DNA of 46,899 nt from an uncultured Collinsella sp. (GCA_902497065.1 CABVDH010000014.1:1-46899); one strand, 5' to 3'; positions 31,132 to 39,842 are shown, counted from the first letter of the stretch. The notes: a model not told the origin generated them from the sequence alone. Translations and numbers: made by a program.

Positions 31132-33705
31132 CTATTTCGTCTTGCCGGTAATGAGCGTCTTAAGACCCAGGCCGATCAGACCCAGGCCCATGCGCACGCG
31201 GCCGGGGCGATGGCGCTCGATGGCCTTGGTCTTGCCAGCGGGCTTATCGCGACGGGCGCTCGTCTCGGGTGCGGGCTTGGTGACCTGCGGATCGGGCTGA
31301 GGTGCAGGTGCAGGCTCGGGCTCAATGACGGTCGCCTGGACCTCTTGGACCTTGGGTGTGGCCGGCTGCGGCTCAGGAGCAGGGGCGGGCTTTGCCTCGG
31401 CGGCGGGCTCCGGAGTCGCAGTAGCGGGCTCGGGCGCTTTCTCCACGGCGGGCTCTGCGGCAGCCTCGGGCTCATTCACCGGGGGAGCTGCAACCGCTTC
31501 CGGTTTGGCAGCTGCCCCGTGTTCAACATCGGCCTGAATGGCCTCCTCGGCCACACGTTCCTTCTCCTGTGCGCGCTGCTGCGCGGCGGCCTCGGCGTTG
31601 CGATAGGCACGCTCCAGCAGGGCTTCCTGTGAGTTGAAGGGTTTCTCACCCTCTGCACGCTCCACGGGGACCCAGGTGCCGTCGCTCGTGAGGCTGCGGG
31701 CCTTCACGTTGTCGCGCAGCTGCATGCCCATGTACTCGTGCACCAGGGCGCGGCAGGTGGGGTCGAGCACGGGGAAGGCAATCTCCACGCGGTGCTCGGT
31801 GTTGCGCGTCATCATGTCTGCCGAGCTCAGGTAAATCATGTCCGAGTCCACGCCGAAAGCATAGACGCGCGCGTGCTCCAAAAAGCGTCCGACGATGGAG
31901 CGGACATGCACGTTCTCGGTCTTGCCCGGAACACCGGGCTTGAGGCACGAGATGCCTCGGATGATCATGTCTACGCGCACGCCGGCACACGATGCCTCGG
32001 CGATCTTGTCGATAACCTCGCGGTCGGTCAGCGAGTTGAGCTTAAAGAACACGCGGGCGGGCTCGCCGGCAAGGGCGCGCTGGATCTCGCGGTCAAGCCC
32101 GCGCATGATGAGCGGTTTCAGTCCGACGGGCGCCACACCCAGGAAGCGGTAGTCGCCGCGCAGGTTGCCCAGCGACAGGTTGCGGAAGAACAGGTTGGCG
32201 TCCTCGCCGATGCCGGGATGGGCTGTCATGAGCATAAAGTCGCTGTAGAGTTTGGCCGTCTTCTCGTTAAAGTTGCCGGTGCCCAAAAGTGTGAGGCGCG
32301 TTAGCGCCATGCCCTCGCGATAGGTGAGCTGGCAGATCTTTGAGTGGCATTTAAAGCCCTCGGAACCATAGATGACGGTGCAGCCGGCCTCTTCCAGGCG
32401 CTCGGCCCACTCGATGTTGTTCTGCTCGTCAAAGCGTGCGCGGAGCTCCATGAGCACCGTGACCTCTTTGCCGTTCTCGGCAGCATCGATCAGCGACTCG
32501 CATAGGCGGCTCTGCTTGGCCACGCGGTAGAGCGTGATGCGCAACGAGATGCACTCGGGGTCGTAGGCTGCCTCGTGTACCAGATCCAGGAACGGATTCA
32601 TGGCCTCGTAAGGGTAGAAAAGCAGCTTGTCGTGCTGCAGCACCTGCTCGCGGATGGAGCGGGTCATGTCGATGGTGGGGTTGGGCTGCGGCTTAAACGG
32701 CGTAAAGAGCAGCTCGTTGCGCAGGTGCTCGGGAATCTTGCCCTCAATGCCAAAGACGTAGCCCAGGTTGAGCGGGATATCGCAGGTAAAGACAGAGCGG
32801 CGCGAAAGCTCGAGCGCCTTGCGGATAGTCTTGAGCGTCACCTTCTCGAGCGACCCCGAGACCGCGAGCACTACCGGCTGCAGGCGCAGGCGCTTCTTGA
32901 GAATGCGCTTCATGTGCTGGCGGTAGTCCTCTTCCTCTTCGACGCCCTCGCCGTCCGGATCGATGTCGGCGTTGCGGGTGACGCGGATCAGCGCACGATC
33001 CAGCGGCTTATAGGAGCCAAAGCAGCTGTCCAGGCAGGCGAGGATGACGTCCTCGAGCAAAATGTAGGAGTAGGTGCCGGTGGGCGAGGGGATCTCGACC
33101 ACGCGGTTCATCGAGGCGGGAATCTCGATAAGGCCCAGTAGGCTCTCCTCGTCGGTGGCGCCGTCCAGACCACAGGCCAGATAGAGCGCGCCGTTGCGCA
33201 GGTTGGGGAAGGGGTGGCGAGGATCGATGACCAGCGGCGAGATGACCGGCGACACGTAGGCCTGGAAGTAGCGGGTTACAAAGGTGCGCTCCTCGGGCGT
33301 AAGCGAATCGATGTGGGCGCGGTGAACGCCCAAGGTGTCGAGCTTGCCCTCGATGCTCTTAAAGATGGACTCCCAACGGGTAAGGAGCCCGGGCATTTCG
33401 GCCATGACAGCATCGACCTGTTCGGAGGCGGTCATATTGCTCTTGTTGTCGACAGGTTGTTTTTTGAGCTCCGCCAGATCGGACAGGCCGCCCACGCGCA
33501 CCATAAGGAACTCGTCGAGGTTGGACTCGAAGATCGAGACGAACTTTAGTCGCTCGAATAACGGAACGGTTTCGTCGAAGGCTTCGTCGAGCACGCGGTT
33601 GTCAAAGCGTAGCCAGCTGAGCTCTCGGTTTTGCGTGTACGAGAAGTCGCGCGGCGGTTTGCGCAGCTTTGCGGCGGCTTGCTTCTTTTCGATTTTGCTC
33701 GGCAT
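31132..33705 (-). CDS. ppk1: polyphosphate kinase 1 with long Pro/Ala-rich C-terminal extension
   Basis: An 857-residue protein. The PPK1 core covers about residues 1-690: NRELSWLRFDNRVLDEA, FESNLDEFLMVRVGG, HDKLLFYPYEAMNPF, and the autophosphorylated His in GFKCHSKICQL (His454). MTRNTEHRVEIAFPV ends the second phospholipase-D-like domain. It makes polyphosphate from ATP reversibly. Beyond the core about 150 residues are added: a charged helix (AQQRAQEKERVAEEA), a Pro/Ala/Glu-rich stretch, and a basic end with GLGLIGLGLKTLITGKTK that could form an amphipathic helix. This tail is unusual for PPK1. ATG 33705 is preferred to 33711 by spacing from GGAC; neither site is strong. Confidence 0.92.
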   Translation of the reverse strand: MPSKIEKKQAAAKLRKPPRDFSYTQNRELSWLRFDNRVLDEAFDETVPLFERLKFVSIFESNLDEFLMVRVGGLSDLAELKKQPVDNKSNMTASEQVDAVMAEMPGLLTRWESIFKSIEGKLDTLGVHRAHIDSLTPEERTFVTRYFQAYVSPVISPLVIDPRHPFPNLRNGALYLACGLDGATDEESLLGLIEIPASMNRVVEIPSPTGTYSYILLEDVILACLDSCFGSYKPLDRALIRVTRNADIDPDGEGVEEEEDYRQHMKRILKKRLRLQPVVLAVSGSLEKVTLKTIRKALELSRRSVFTCDIPLNLGYVFGIEGKIPEHLRNELLFTPFKPQPNPTIDMTRSIREQVLQHDKLLFYPYEAMNPFLDLVHEAAYDPECISLRITLYRVAKQSRLCESLIDAAENGKEVTVLMELRARFDEQNNIEWAERLEEAGCTVIYGSEGFKCHSKICQLTYREGMALTRLTLLGTGNFNEKTAKLYSDFMLMTAHPGIGEDANLFFRNLSLGNLRGDYRFLGVAPVGLKPLIMRGLDREIQRALAGEPARVFFKLNSLTDREVIDKIAEASCAGVRVDMIIRGISCLKPGVPGKTENVHVRSIVGRFLEHARVYAFGVDSDMIYLSSADMMTRNTEHRVEIAFPVLDPTCRALVHEYMGMQLRDNVKARSLTSDGTWVPVERAEGEKPFNSQEALLERAYRNAEAAAQQRAQEKERVAEEAIQADVEHGAAAKPEAVAAPPVNEPEAAAEPAVEKAPEPATATPEPAAEAKPAPAPEPQPATPKVQEVQATVIEPEPAPAPQPDPQVTKPAPETSARRDKPAGKTKAIERHRPGRVRMGLGLIGLGLKTLITGKTK

Positions 33706-33711
33706 ATGCAT

Positions 33712-34135
33712 CTGTCCGTTCAGTCCCCACAAGGGACGGTAGCCTAACACTAATCACTATTGTCTCAATTTAGTCGACCTGTGGCACGGACGCATCGCGC
33801 GAACGGTATCTTTACCTACTTCTTACGCTGCCAAGGCATGCAACTAACTGCCCAACTCGTTTAGAAACAATCTATATCCATACTCAATTGGTGAGGATGT
33901 ATGAATAAGAATGATTGCGAGCTGAATATAATCGAATCCAAATTGAATCATGAACAAACGACATATATATGCAGAAAACCGTTTTAGCTATGCAATTCCT
34001 AAACATGAAAATATTTGTGCAATCTAGCTTAATTCCTTAGAAAAAAGAACATTTACCTTTGAAAACCTGCTTTAGAGAACCGAAGTGCATCATGGGGGAA
34101 TCATATGAGATATACCGTTCATCGCACTTTGCTGA
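33712..34135. other. AT-rich intergenic region upstream of arcA copy 1, no gene seen
   Basis: About 420 bases, much richer in A/T than the neighbouring genes. It contains several TGAAT half-sites (near 33903, 33923, 33945) reminiscent of ArgR boxes, but no full 18-base palindrome. TATGCAATT (33989) recurs upstream of arcA copy 2 (37081). No ORF with a start signal was found. Confidence 0.4.
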
Positions 34136-34180
34136 CCGTTCGGGGGCGAGGTGGAATTGCAGGTGGTTTTTGGATATAAC
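34136..34180 (+). promoter_or_regulatory. conserved promoter block of arcA copy 1
   Basis: CCGTTCGGGGGC and AGGTGGAA (34136-34156), then TTTTGGATATAAC with TATAAC as -10 (34175-34180). The same order and spacing occur before arcA copy 2. The position of the -35 holds only TGGAAT, so an activator binding the conserved G-rich block is plausible. Confidence 0.5.
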
Positions 34181-34238
34181 TAGAGCTGTCAGCAAGCAGC
34201 GTCCCATACGGAGGGGCGCTGATACATTCGGCCAGTAA

Positions 34239-35505
34239 GGCCCGAAAGAAAGGTAGGAGGCCATGACGAAAGGTCTGCACGTGCCTTCCGAGATCGGCAA
34301 GCTCAGGAAGGTCTGCCTGCACCGTCCCGGCGACGAGCTCCTCAACCTGCCGCCCGACGAGCTCGAGCGACTCCTGTTCGACGACGTCCCGTTCCTGGAG
34401 GTCGCGCAGCAGGAGCACGACACCTTCGCCCAGATCCTGAGGGACCAGGGCGTGGAGGTCCTCTATCTCGAGAACCTCGTCGCCGAGGTGTTCGACCAGG
34501 TCCCCGGCGCCCGCGCCGAGTTCACCGACCAGTACATCGCCGAGGCCGGCATCCGCGGCCAGCACATGCCGCAGATCGTCCGCGAGAAGCTGGACTCCAT
34601 CGAGGACAACCTCGAGTTCGTCAAGAAGACCATGGCCGGCATGACCAAGTCCGAGATCGACATGCCCCTCACGGCGTCCACGACCCTCGACTCCCTGGTC
34701 AACTCCGAGTCCGAGTCCGACCTGATCATCGACCCGATGCCCAACCTCTACTTCACCCGCGACCCGTTCGCGGTCATCGGCGAGGGCGTCAACCTCAACC
34801 GCATGTACTCGGTCACCCGCAACCGCGAGACCCTGTACGGCAAGTACATCTTCAAGTACCACCCCGACTACAAGGACGTCTCGCTGTACTTCCGCCGCGA
34901 CTGCCAGTTCCACACCGAGGGCGGCGACGTGCTGAACATCAACGAGAAGACCCTCGCCGTCGGCATCTCCCAGCGCACCCAGGCCGCCGCGATCGACGTC
35001 ATGGCCCAGAACATCTTCTGGAACTCCGACTCCAAGGTCGAGCGCATCCTGGCCTTCGACATCCCGGTCTCGCGCGCCTTCATGCACCTCGACACGGTCT
35101 TCACCCAGATCGACGTCGATAAGTTCACGATCCACCCCGCCATCATGGGCACCCTGCGCGTCTACGAGCTGACCGCCGGCAAGAACCCGGGCGACGTGAA
35201 CATCCGCCTGATCGAGGACACCCTCGAGCACGTCCTGGAGGACGCCACCGGCGTCGACCAGGTCAAGCTGATCCCCTGCGGCGGCGGCGACCCGATCGCG
35301 GCCTCCCGCGAGCAGTGGAACGACGGCTCCAACACCCTGTGCGTCGAGCCCGGCAAGATCTGCGTCTACGCCCGCAACACCGTCACCAACGACGTGCTGT
35401 ACAAGGAGGGCCTGGACCTTCTCGTCGTGCCCTCCGCCGAGCTCTCCCGCGGCCGCGGCGGCCCGCGCTGCATGAGCATGCCCTTCTGGCGCGAGGACCT
35501 CTAAG
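34239..35505 (+). repeat. perfect direct repeat, copy 1 (arcA)
   Basis: 1,267 bases read identically at 37329-38595 (offset 3,090). The repeat begins 24 bases before the start codon and ends one base after the stop. No mismatch was noticed on comparing the lines. Confidence 0.93.
34263..35504 (+). CDS. arcA: arginine deiminase, copy 1
   Basis: A 413-residue guanidino-modifying enzyme. GKLRKVCLHRPGDEL opens the fold, YFTRDPFAVIGEG and FHTEGGDVLNINEKTLAVGI hold the catalytic Asp, Glu and His region (FMHLDTVFTQID has the His). The nucleophile is Cys403 in RGGPRCMSMPFWRED. It converts arginine to citrulline and ammonia, giving acid resistance and, with carbamate kinase, ATP. Third codon positions are almost all C or G, more extreme than in neighbours. 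A strong AGGAGG site precedes ATG. GGCC-AGTAA-GGCC just upstream can form a small stem. The gene is followed by its own terminator, so it seems a single-gene unit. Confidence 0.96.
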   Translation: MTKGLHVPSEIGKLRKVCLHRPGDELLNLPPDELERLLFDDVPFLEVAQQEHDTFAQILRDQGVEVLYLENLVAEVFDQVPGARAEFTDQYIAEAGIRGQHMPQIVREKLDSIEDNLEFVKKTMAGMTKSEIDMPLTASTTLDSLVNSESESDLIIDPMPNLYFTRDPFAVIGEGVNLNRMYSVTRNRETLYGKYIFKYHPDYKDVSLYFRRDCQFHTEGGDVLNINEKTLAVGISQRTQAAAIDVMAQNIFWNSDSKVERILAFDIPVSRAFMHLDTVFTQIDVDKFTIHPAIMGTLRVYELTAGKNPGDVNIRLIEDTLEHVLEDATGVDQVKLIPCGGGDPIAASREQWNDGSNTLCVEPGKICVYARNTVTNDVLYKEGLDLLVVPSAELSRGRGGPRCMSMPFWREDL

Positions 35506-35564
35506 GTCTTCAAGGACCCGTACAGGTCATAATACATACATCTAGCTGCCATTAGATGTCTCCC

Positions 35565-35598
35565 ATTGGGGCGGTGCGGGTTTTCGCACCGCCCCAAT
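35565..35598 (+). terminator. terminator after arcA copy 1
   Basis: ATTGGGGCGGTGCG (35565-35578) pairs with CGCACCGCCCCAAT (35585-35598) around GGTTTT; CTTGT follows. The stem is very stable, the U-tract poor. Confidence 0.75.
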
Positions 35599-35653
35599 CT
35601 TGTATGAGGAACGTCAACACGATTGGATGACTGCTTTTGTAAGGAGCTTGGCC

Positions 35654-36778
35654 ATGGACATCAAGACGATTGGCGTTGAGGAATGGCTCAACGTTTGGGA
35701 GAAGAGCGCCACGTGGGACATCGCCCAGTCGACGATCTCGTCGCTCACCATGGGCGAGCTGCGCGCGCTCGATGAACAGGACGGCGCCACGTTCTACGAG
35801 CGCCTGGACCGCGAGAAGATGAACTACGGCTGGATCGAGGGCTCGCCGGAGTTTAAGGCCGAGGTTGCCAAGCTGTATCGTCGGGAGGTCAATCCCGATC
35901 ACATTCTGCAGACCAATGGCTGCACGGGCGCTAACCTCAACGCCATCATGGCTGTGGTCGAGCCCGGCGACCATGTTATCGCCGAGTGGCCCACCTACGC
36001 GCCGCTCTACGAGATTCCGCGCACGCTGGGCGCCGAGGTCGAGTATTGGGAGCTTCGCGAGGAACTCGGCTGGAAGCCCGATATCGAGGAACTCAAGCGC
36101 TTGGTGCGTCCCAACACCAAGCTTATCTGCATAAACAACGCATCTAACCCCATCGGTACGGTGCTCGATGCCGATATGCTCGGCCAGATTGCCGAGATCG
36201 CCCGCTCGGTGGGCGCCTACGTGCTGTGCGACGAGGTATATCTGCCGCTCGAAAACACTGAGTCCTTTATGTCGATGGTCGACGTGTACGAGAGGGCCAT
36301 TGTCACCAACTCGTTGTCGAAGACCTATTCGACACCTGCGGCCCGCGTGGGCTGGGTCCTGGCCGACAAAGAGGTGTCCAACCGCATCCGTACCTATCGC
36401 GATTACACCATGATCTGCGGCGGCGTGTTCAACGATGCTCTGGCGACCTATGTGCTTGAGCACAAGGATAAGATTCTCGAGCGCAATCGCAAGATCGTGT
36501 TTGGCAACCGCGATATCGCGCAGGCTTGGATCGATACGCAGCATCGCGTTTCCTGGACGGCCCCGCAGGGCGTGTCTACCTCGTTTATCCAGCTGGATAT
36601 TCCCGAGGACGACGAGGAGTTCTGCAAGCGCCTGCTGTCCGAGAGGGGAGTGCTGCTGGTACCCAGCAGCCGCTTTGAGCTTCCCTGTGGCGCACGCCTG
36701 GGCTACTGCGCGAGCGAGGACGTTCTGCGTGAGGGCCTGAGGCTTTTGGGCGAGGCGTTGGCGGAGTTTGATCGCTAG
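35654..36778 (+). CDS. PLP-dependent aminotransferase class I/II between the arcA copies
   Basis: A 374-residue fold-type I PLP enzyme. NYGWIEGSPEFKAEVAKLY is the substrate-side N-terminal block, LQTNGCTGANLNAIMAVVEP the cofactor phosphate region, INNASNPIGTVLDADML and VLCDEVYLPL the Asn and Asp/Tyr ring contacts. The Schiff-base Lys is in TNSLSKTYSTPAARVGW. FELPCGARLGY contains the carboxylate-binding Arg. It resembles aminotransferases near arginine genes and the capreomycidine synthase group, but I cannot state the substrate; an amino acid of the arginine/ornithine set is a guess from position. ATG 35654 has AAGGAG. It has its own terminator after 36833. Confidence 0.85.
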   Translation: MDIKTIGVEEWLNVWEKSATWDIAQSTISSLTMGELRALDEQDGATFYERLDREKMNYGWIEGSPEFKAEVAKLYRREVNPDHILQTNGCTGANLNAIMAVVEPGDHVIAEWPTYAPLYEIPRTLGAEVEYWELREELGWKPDIEELKRLVRPNTKLICINNASNPIGTVLDADMLGQIAEIARSVGAYVLCDEVYLPLENTESFMSMVDVYERAIVTNSLSKTYSTPAARVGWVLADKEVSNRIRTYRDYTMICGGVFNDALATYVLEHKDKILERNRKIVFGNRDIAQAWIDTQHRVSWTAPQGVSTSFIQLDIPEDDEEFCKRLLSERGVLLVPSSRFELPCGARLGYCASEDVLREGLRLLGEALAEFDR

Positions 36779-36832
36779 GATTCCGATGGTCTTCGGGGGC
36801 CTTATCCAAATTAGTCGAAGATAATCGAAAAT

Positions 36833-36867
36833 GGACCCGTTTCCCTAGGGGAAGCGGGTCCGTTTTT
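36833..36867 (+). terminator. terminator of the aminotransferase gene
   Basis: GGACCCGTTTCC (36833-36844) pairs with GGAAGCGGGTCC (36850-36861), then GTTTTT. Confidence 0.85.
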
Positions 36868-37225
36868 CTATACCGAGAAGTCAAGTTGTTACAAATGGGG
36901 CCGTAAAGCGAGTCGGTATCCGCTGGGCCTTATACTGAGTTTCCGGTGAACGGTATCAAGCGTTTGGTAAACGGTAATTTATTTACCAGAAATGAATAGG
37001 ACAAACTTTTTTCTGAATAAAAATGAAAATGGTTGAGACACGGTATGAACCGCTAATTCTATTCATAGCTTTATTGGAAATATGCAATTTAAGGATGGTT
37101 TAGCAAAGTTTAGTTCCATTTGATTTCAGGATTGAAAACGCGTTTAAGCACGTAAATACGCTTTATTAAGATGAAGTGTGCCATGCGTGAAGTATATGTG
37201 TATGCCGTTCACCTCCTATAAAAAA
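36868..37225. other. AT-rich intergenic region upstream of arcA copy 2, no gene seen
   Basis: About 360 bases of low GC. TGGTAAA-10-TTTACCA (36965-36988) is an inverted repeat and a possible operator. TGAATAAAAATGAA (37014-37027) resembles one half of an ArgR box. TATGCAATT at 37081 is shared with the arcA copy 1 upstream region. The rest does not align with it by eye. Confidence 0.4.
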
Positions 37226-37270
37226 CCGTTCGGGGGCAAGGTGGAAGTATGAGCTGATTTTGGATATAAA
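37226..37270 (+). promoter_or_regulatory. conserved promoter block of arcA copy 2
   Basis: CCGTTCGGGGGC, AGGTGGAA and TTTTGGATATAAA repeat the block before copy 1 with the same spacing; the -10 is TATAAA (37265-37270). Between block and gene, GTCAGCAA and ACGGAGGGGCGCT are also shared. Confidence 0.5.
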
Positions 37271-37328
37271 TATGTCGTCAGCAATAACGCCTCACACGGA
37301 GGGGCGCTAACGAATCGGCCCTGACAAG

Positions 37329-38595
37329 GGCCCGAAAGAAAGGTAGGAGGCCATGACGAAAGGTCTGCACGTGCCTTCCGAGATCGGCAAGCTCAGGAAG
37401 GTCTGCCTGCACCGTCCCGGCGACGAGCTCCTCAACCTGCCGCCCGACGAGCTCGAGCGACTCCTGTTCGACGACGTCCCGTTCCTGGAGGTCGCGCAGC
37501 AGGAGCACGACACCTTCGCCCAGATCCTGAGGGACCAGGGCGTGGAGGTCCTCTATCTCGAGAACCTCGTCGCCGAGGTGTTCGACCAGGTCCCCGGCGC
37601 CCGCGCCGAGTTCACCGACCAGTACATCGCCGAGGCCGGCATCCGCGGCCAGCACATGCCGCAGATCGTCCGCGAGAAGCTGGACTCCATCGAGGACAAC
37701 CTCGAGTTCGTCAAGAAGACCATGGCCGGCATGACCAAGTCCGAGATCGACATGCCCCTCACGGCGTCCACGACCCTCGACTCCCTGGTCAACTCCGAGT
37801 CCGAGTCCGACCTGATCATCGACCCGATGCCCAACCTCTACTTCACCCGCGACCCGTTCGCGGTCATCGGCGAGGGCGTCAACCTCAACCGCATGTACTC
37901 GGTCACCCGCAACCGCGAGACCCTGTACGGCAAGTACATCTTCAAGTACCACCCCGACTACAAGGACGTCTCGCTGTACTTCCGCCGCGACTGCCAGTTC
38001 CACACCGAGGGCGGCGACGTGCTGAACATCAACGAGAAGACCCTCGCCGTCGGCATCTCCCAGCGCACCCAGGCCGCCGCGATCGACGTCATGGCCCAGA
38101 ACATCTTCTGGAACTCCGACTCCAAGGTCGAGCGCATCCTGGCCTTCGACATCCCGGTCTCGCGCGCCTTCATGCACCTCGACACGGTCTTCACCCAGAT
38201 CGACGTCGATAAGTTCACGATCCACCCCGCCATCATGGGCACCCTGCGCGTCTACGAGCTGACCGCCGGCAAGAACCCGGGCGACGTGAACATCCGCCTG
38301 ATCGAGGACACCCTCGAGCACGTCCTGGAGGACGCCACCGGCGTCGACCAGGTCAAGCTGATCCCCTGCGGCGGCGGCGACCCGATCGCGGCCTCCCGCG
38401 AGCAGTGGAACGACGGCTCCAACACCCTGTGCGTCGAGCCCGGCAAGATCTGCGTCTACGCCCGCAACACCGTCACCAACGACGTGCTGTACAAGGAGGG
38501 CCTGGACCTTCTCGTCGTGCCCTCCGCCGAGCTCTCCCGCGGCCGCGGCGGCCCGCGCTGCATGAGCATGCCCTTCTGGCGCGAGGACCTCTAAG
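37329..38595 (+). repeat. perfect direct repeat, copy 2 (arcA)
   Basis: Identical to 34239-35505. Just outside, the sequences differ: GACAAGGG against CCAGTAAGG on the left, TCTTTCC against GTCTTCA on the right. Confidence 0.93.
37353..38594 (+). CDS. arcA: arginine deiminase, copy 2
   Basis: Same 413-residue protein and same bases as copy 1, with Cys403 and all catalytic motifs intact. This copy is followed directly by arcB and a carrier gene, so it is probably the operon copy of the arginine deiminase pathway. Its 5' leader carries GGCCCT-GACA-AGGGCC, a stem in the same place as the shorter, different stem of copy 1. No strong terminator stands between it and arcB, only two GC-rich hairpins (38607-38654). 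Two intact identical genes imply recent duplication or ongoing gene conversion. Confidence 0.96.
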   Translation: MTKGLHVPSEIGKLRKVCLHRPGDELLNLPPDELERLLFDDVPFLEVAQQEHDTFAQILRDQGVEVLYLENLVAEVFDQVPGARAEFTDQYIAEAGIRGQHMPQIVREKLDSIEDNLEFVKKTMAGMTKSEIDMPLTASTTLDSLVNSESESDLIIDPMPNLYFTRDPFAVIGEGVNLNRMYSVTRNRETLYGKYIFKYHPDYKDVSLYFRRDCQFHTEGGDVLNINEKTLAVGISQRTQAAAIDVMAQNIFWNSDSKVERILAFDIPVSRAFMHLDTVFTQIDVDKFTIHPAIMGTLRVYELTAGKNPGDVNIRLIEDTLEHVLEDATGVDQVKLIPCGGGDPIAASREQWNDGSNTLCVEPGKICVYARNTVTNDVLYKEGLDLLVVPSAELSRGRGGPRCMSMPFWREDL

Positions 38596-38606
38596 TCTTT
38601 CCGTTT

Positions 38607-38654
38607 CCGGTGCGGTCCCCCTACAACCGCACCGGCTTCGCCCGTTAAACGGGC
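38607..38654 (+). other. two hairpins between arcA copy 2 and arcB
   Basis: CCGGTGCGGT/ACCGCACCGG (38607-38635) and GCCCGTTAAACGGGC (38640-38654). No U-tract follows either, so partial termination or mRNA processing is more likely than full termination. Confidence 0.5.
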
Positions 38655-38699
38655 AACACTAATACTTACGTAATTCATTTCTTCGAAAGGAATCAAACC

Positions 38700-39695
38700 A
38701 TGGGTGTTAACCTCTCCGGCCGTAGCTTCCTCAAGCTTCTCGACCTCACCACCGAGGAGATCGAGTACCTGCTCAAGCTCTCCAAGAACTTCAAGGATAT
38801 GAAGCGCGCTGGCGTTCCGCACCGCTATCTCGAGGGCAAGAATATCGTTCTGCTCTTCCAGAAGACCTCCACTCGTACCCGTTGCGCCTTCGAGGTCGGC
38901 GGCATGGATCTGGGCATGGGCGTCACCTACCTCGATCCGGGTTCGTCGCAGATGGGCAAGAAGGAGTCCATCGAGGACACCGCCCGTGTTCTCGGCCGCA
39001 TGTATGACGGCATCGAGTTCCGTGGCTTTGCCCAGGACGACGTCGAGGAGCTCGCTGCTAAGTCCGGCGTGCCCGTGTGGAACGGCCTGACCACCGAGTG
39101 GCATCCCACCCAGATGCTCGCCGACATCCTGACCGTTCAGGAGAACTTCAACTACGACATCAAGGGCAAGACCCTCGTCTTCATGGGCGACTGCAAGAAC
39201 AACGTCGCTCGCTCCCTCATGGTTGTCTGCTCCAAGCTCGGCATGAACTTCGTGGCCTGCGGCCCCGAGGAGTGCATGCCCGCCGACGACGTCATCGAGG
39301 CCTGCAAGCCCATCGCCGAGGCCAACGGCTGCACCATCAAGCTGACCACCGACGTCAAGGACGGCGTCACCGGTGCCGACGTTATCTACACCGACGTGTG
39401 GGTCTCCATGGGCGAGCCCGACGAGGTCTGGGCCGAGCGCATCGCTCAGCTCACCCCGTATCGTGTTACCTCCGAGGTCATGGCTATGGCCAACCCGGGC
39501 GCCATCTTCCTGCACTGCCTGCCCAGCTTCCACGACACCAACACCACCATTGGGGCCGAGAAGTGCGAGCAGTTCGGCATCACCGAGCAGGAGGTCACCG
39601 ACGAGGTCTTCGAGAGCCCCGCTTCCAAGGTCTTCGATGAGGCCGAGAACCGCATGCACACCATCAAGGCTGTCATGTACGCCACGCTCAAGTAA
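38700..39695 (+). CDS. arcB: ornithine carbamoyltransferase
   Basis: A 331-residue transcarbamylase. STRTR (residues 57-61) binds carbamoyl phosphate. TEWHPTQMLADILTVQE holds the HPxQ motif, VFMGDCKNNVARSL begins the ornithine domain, YTDVWVSMGEPDE the SMG loop, and IFLHCLPSFHDT the catalytic Cys. In the arginine deiminase pathway it works catabolically: citrulline + phosphate to ornithine + carbamoyl phosphate. The position after arcA favours arcB over biosynthetic argF, though sequence alone cannot decide. ATG 38700 follows AAAGGAA. A terminator follows at 39711. Confidence 0.93.
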   Translation: MGVNLSGRSFLKLLDLTTEEIEYLLKLSKNFKDMKRAGVPHRYLEGKNIVLLFQKTSTRTRCAFEVGGMDLGMGVTYLDPGSSQMGKKESIEDTARVLGRMYDGIEFRGFAQDDVEELAAKSGVPVWNGLTTEWHPTQMLADILTVQENFNYDIKGKTLVFMGDCKNNVARSLMVVCSKLGMNFVACGPEECMPADDVIEACKPIAEANGCTIKLTTDVKDGVTGADVIYTDVWVSMGEPDEVWAERIAQLTPYRVTSEVMAMANPGAIFLHCLPSFHDTNTTIGAEKCEQFGITEQEVTDEVFESPASKVFDEAENRMHTIKAVMYATLK

Positions 39696-39710
39696 GAGCA
39701 TCTAGCATCT

Positions 39711-39746
39711 CGCTCGGGGTGTATTGCTGCTCACCCCGAGCGGTTT
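39711..39746 (+). terminator. terminator after arcB
   Basis: CGCTCGGGGT (39711-39720) pairs with ACCCCGAGCG (39733-39742), loop of 12, then GTTTTG. Confidence 0.8.
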
Positions 39747-39842
39747 TGTCTGGTAAATATCTCGCGTCGGGCGGTGGGCACGGCACGGAAGATCCGCTTC
39801 GCGCGAGACAGTTAAATGATTTATGAAGGGGGGATGAGAACC

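Noticed and set aside
37278..39701. An 807-codon open frame on the minus strand across arcA copy 2 and arcB
   Set aside because: It is the antisense shadow of GC-rich coding sequence. The plus-strand frames encode full arginine deiminase and ornithine carbamoyltransferase.
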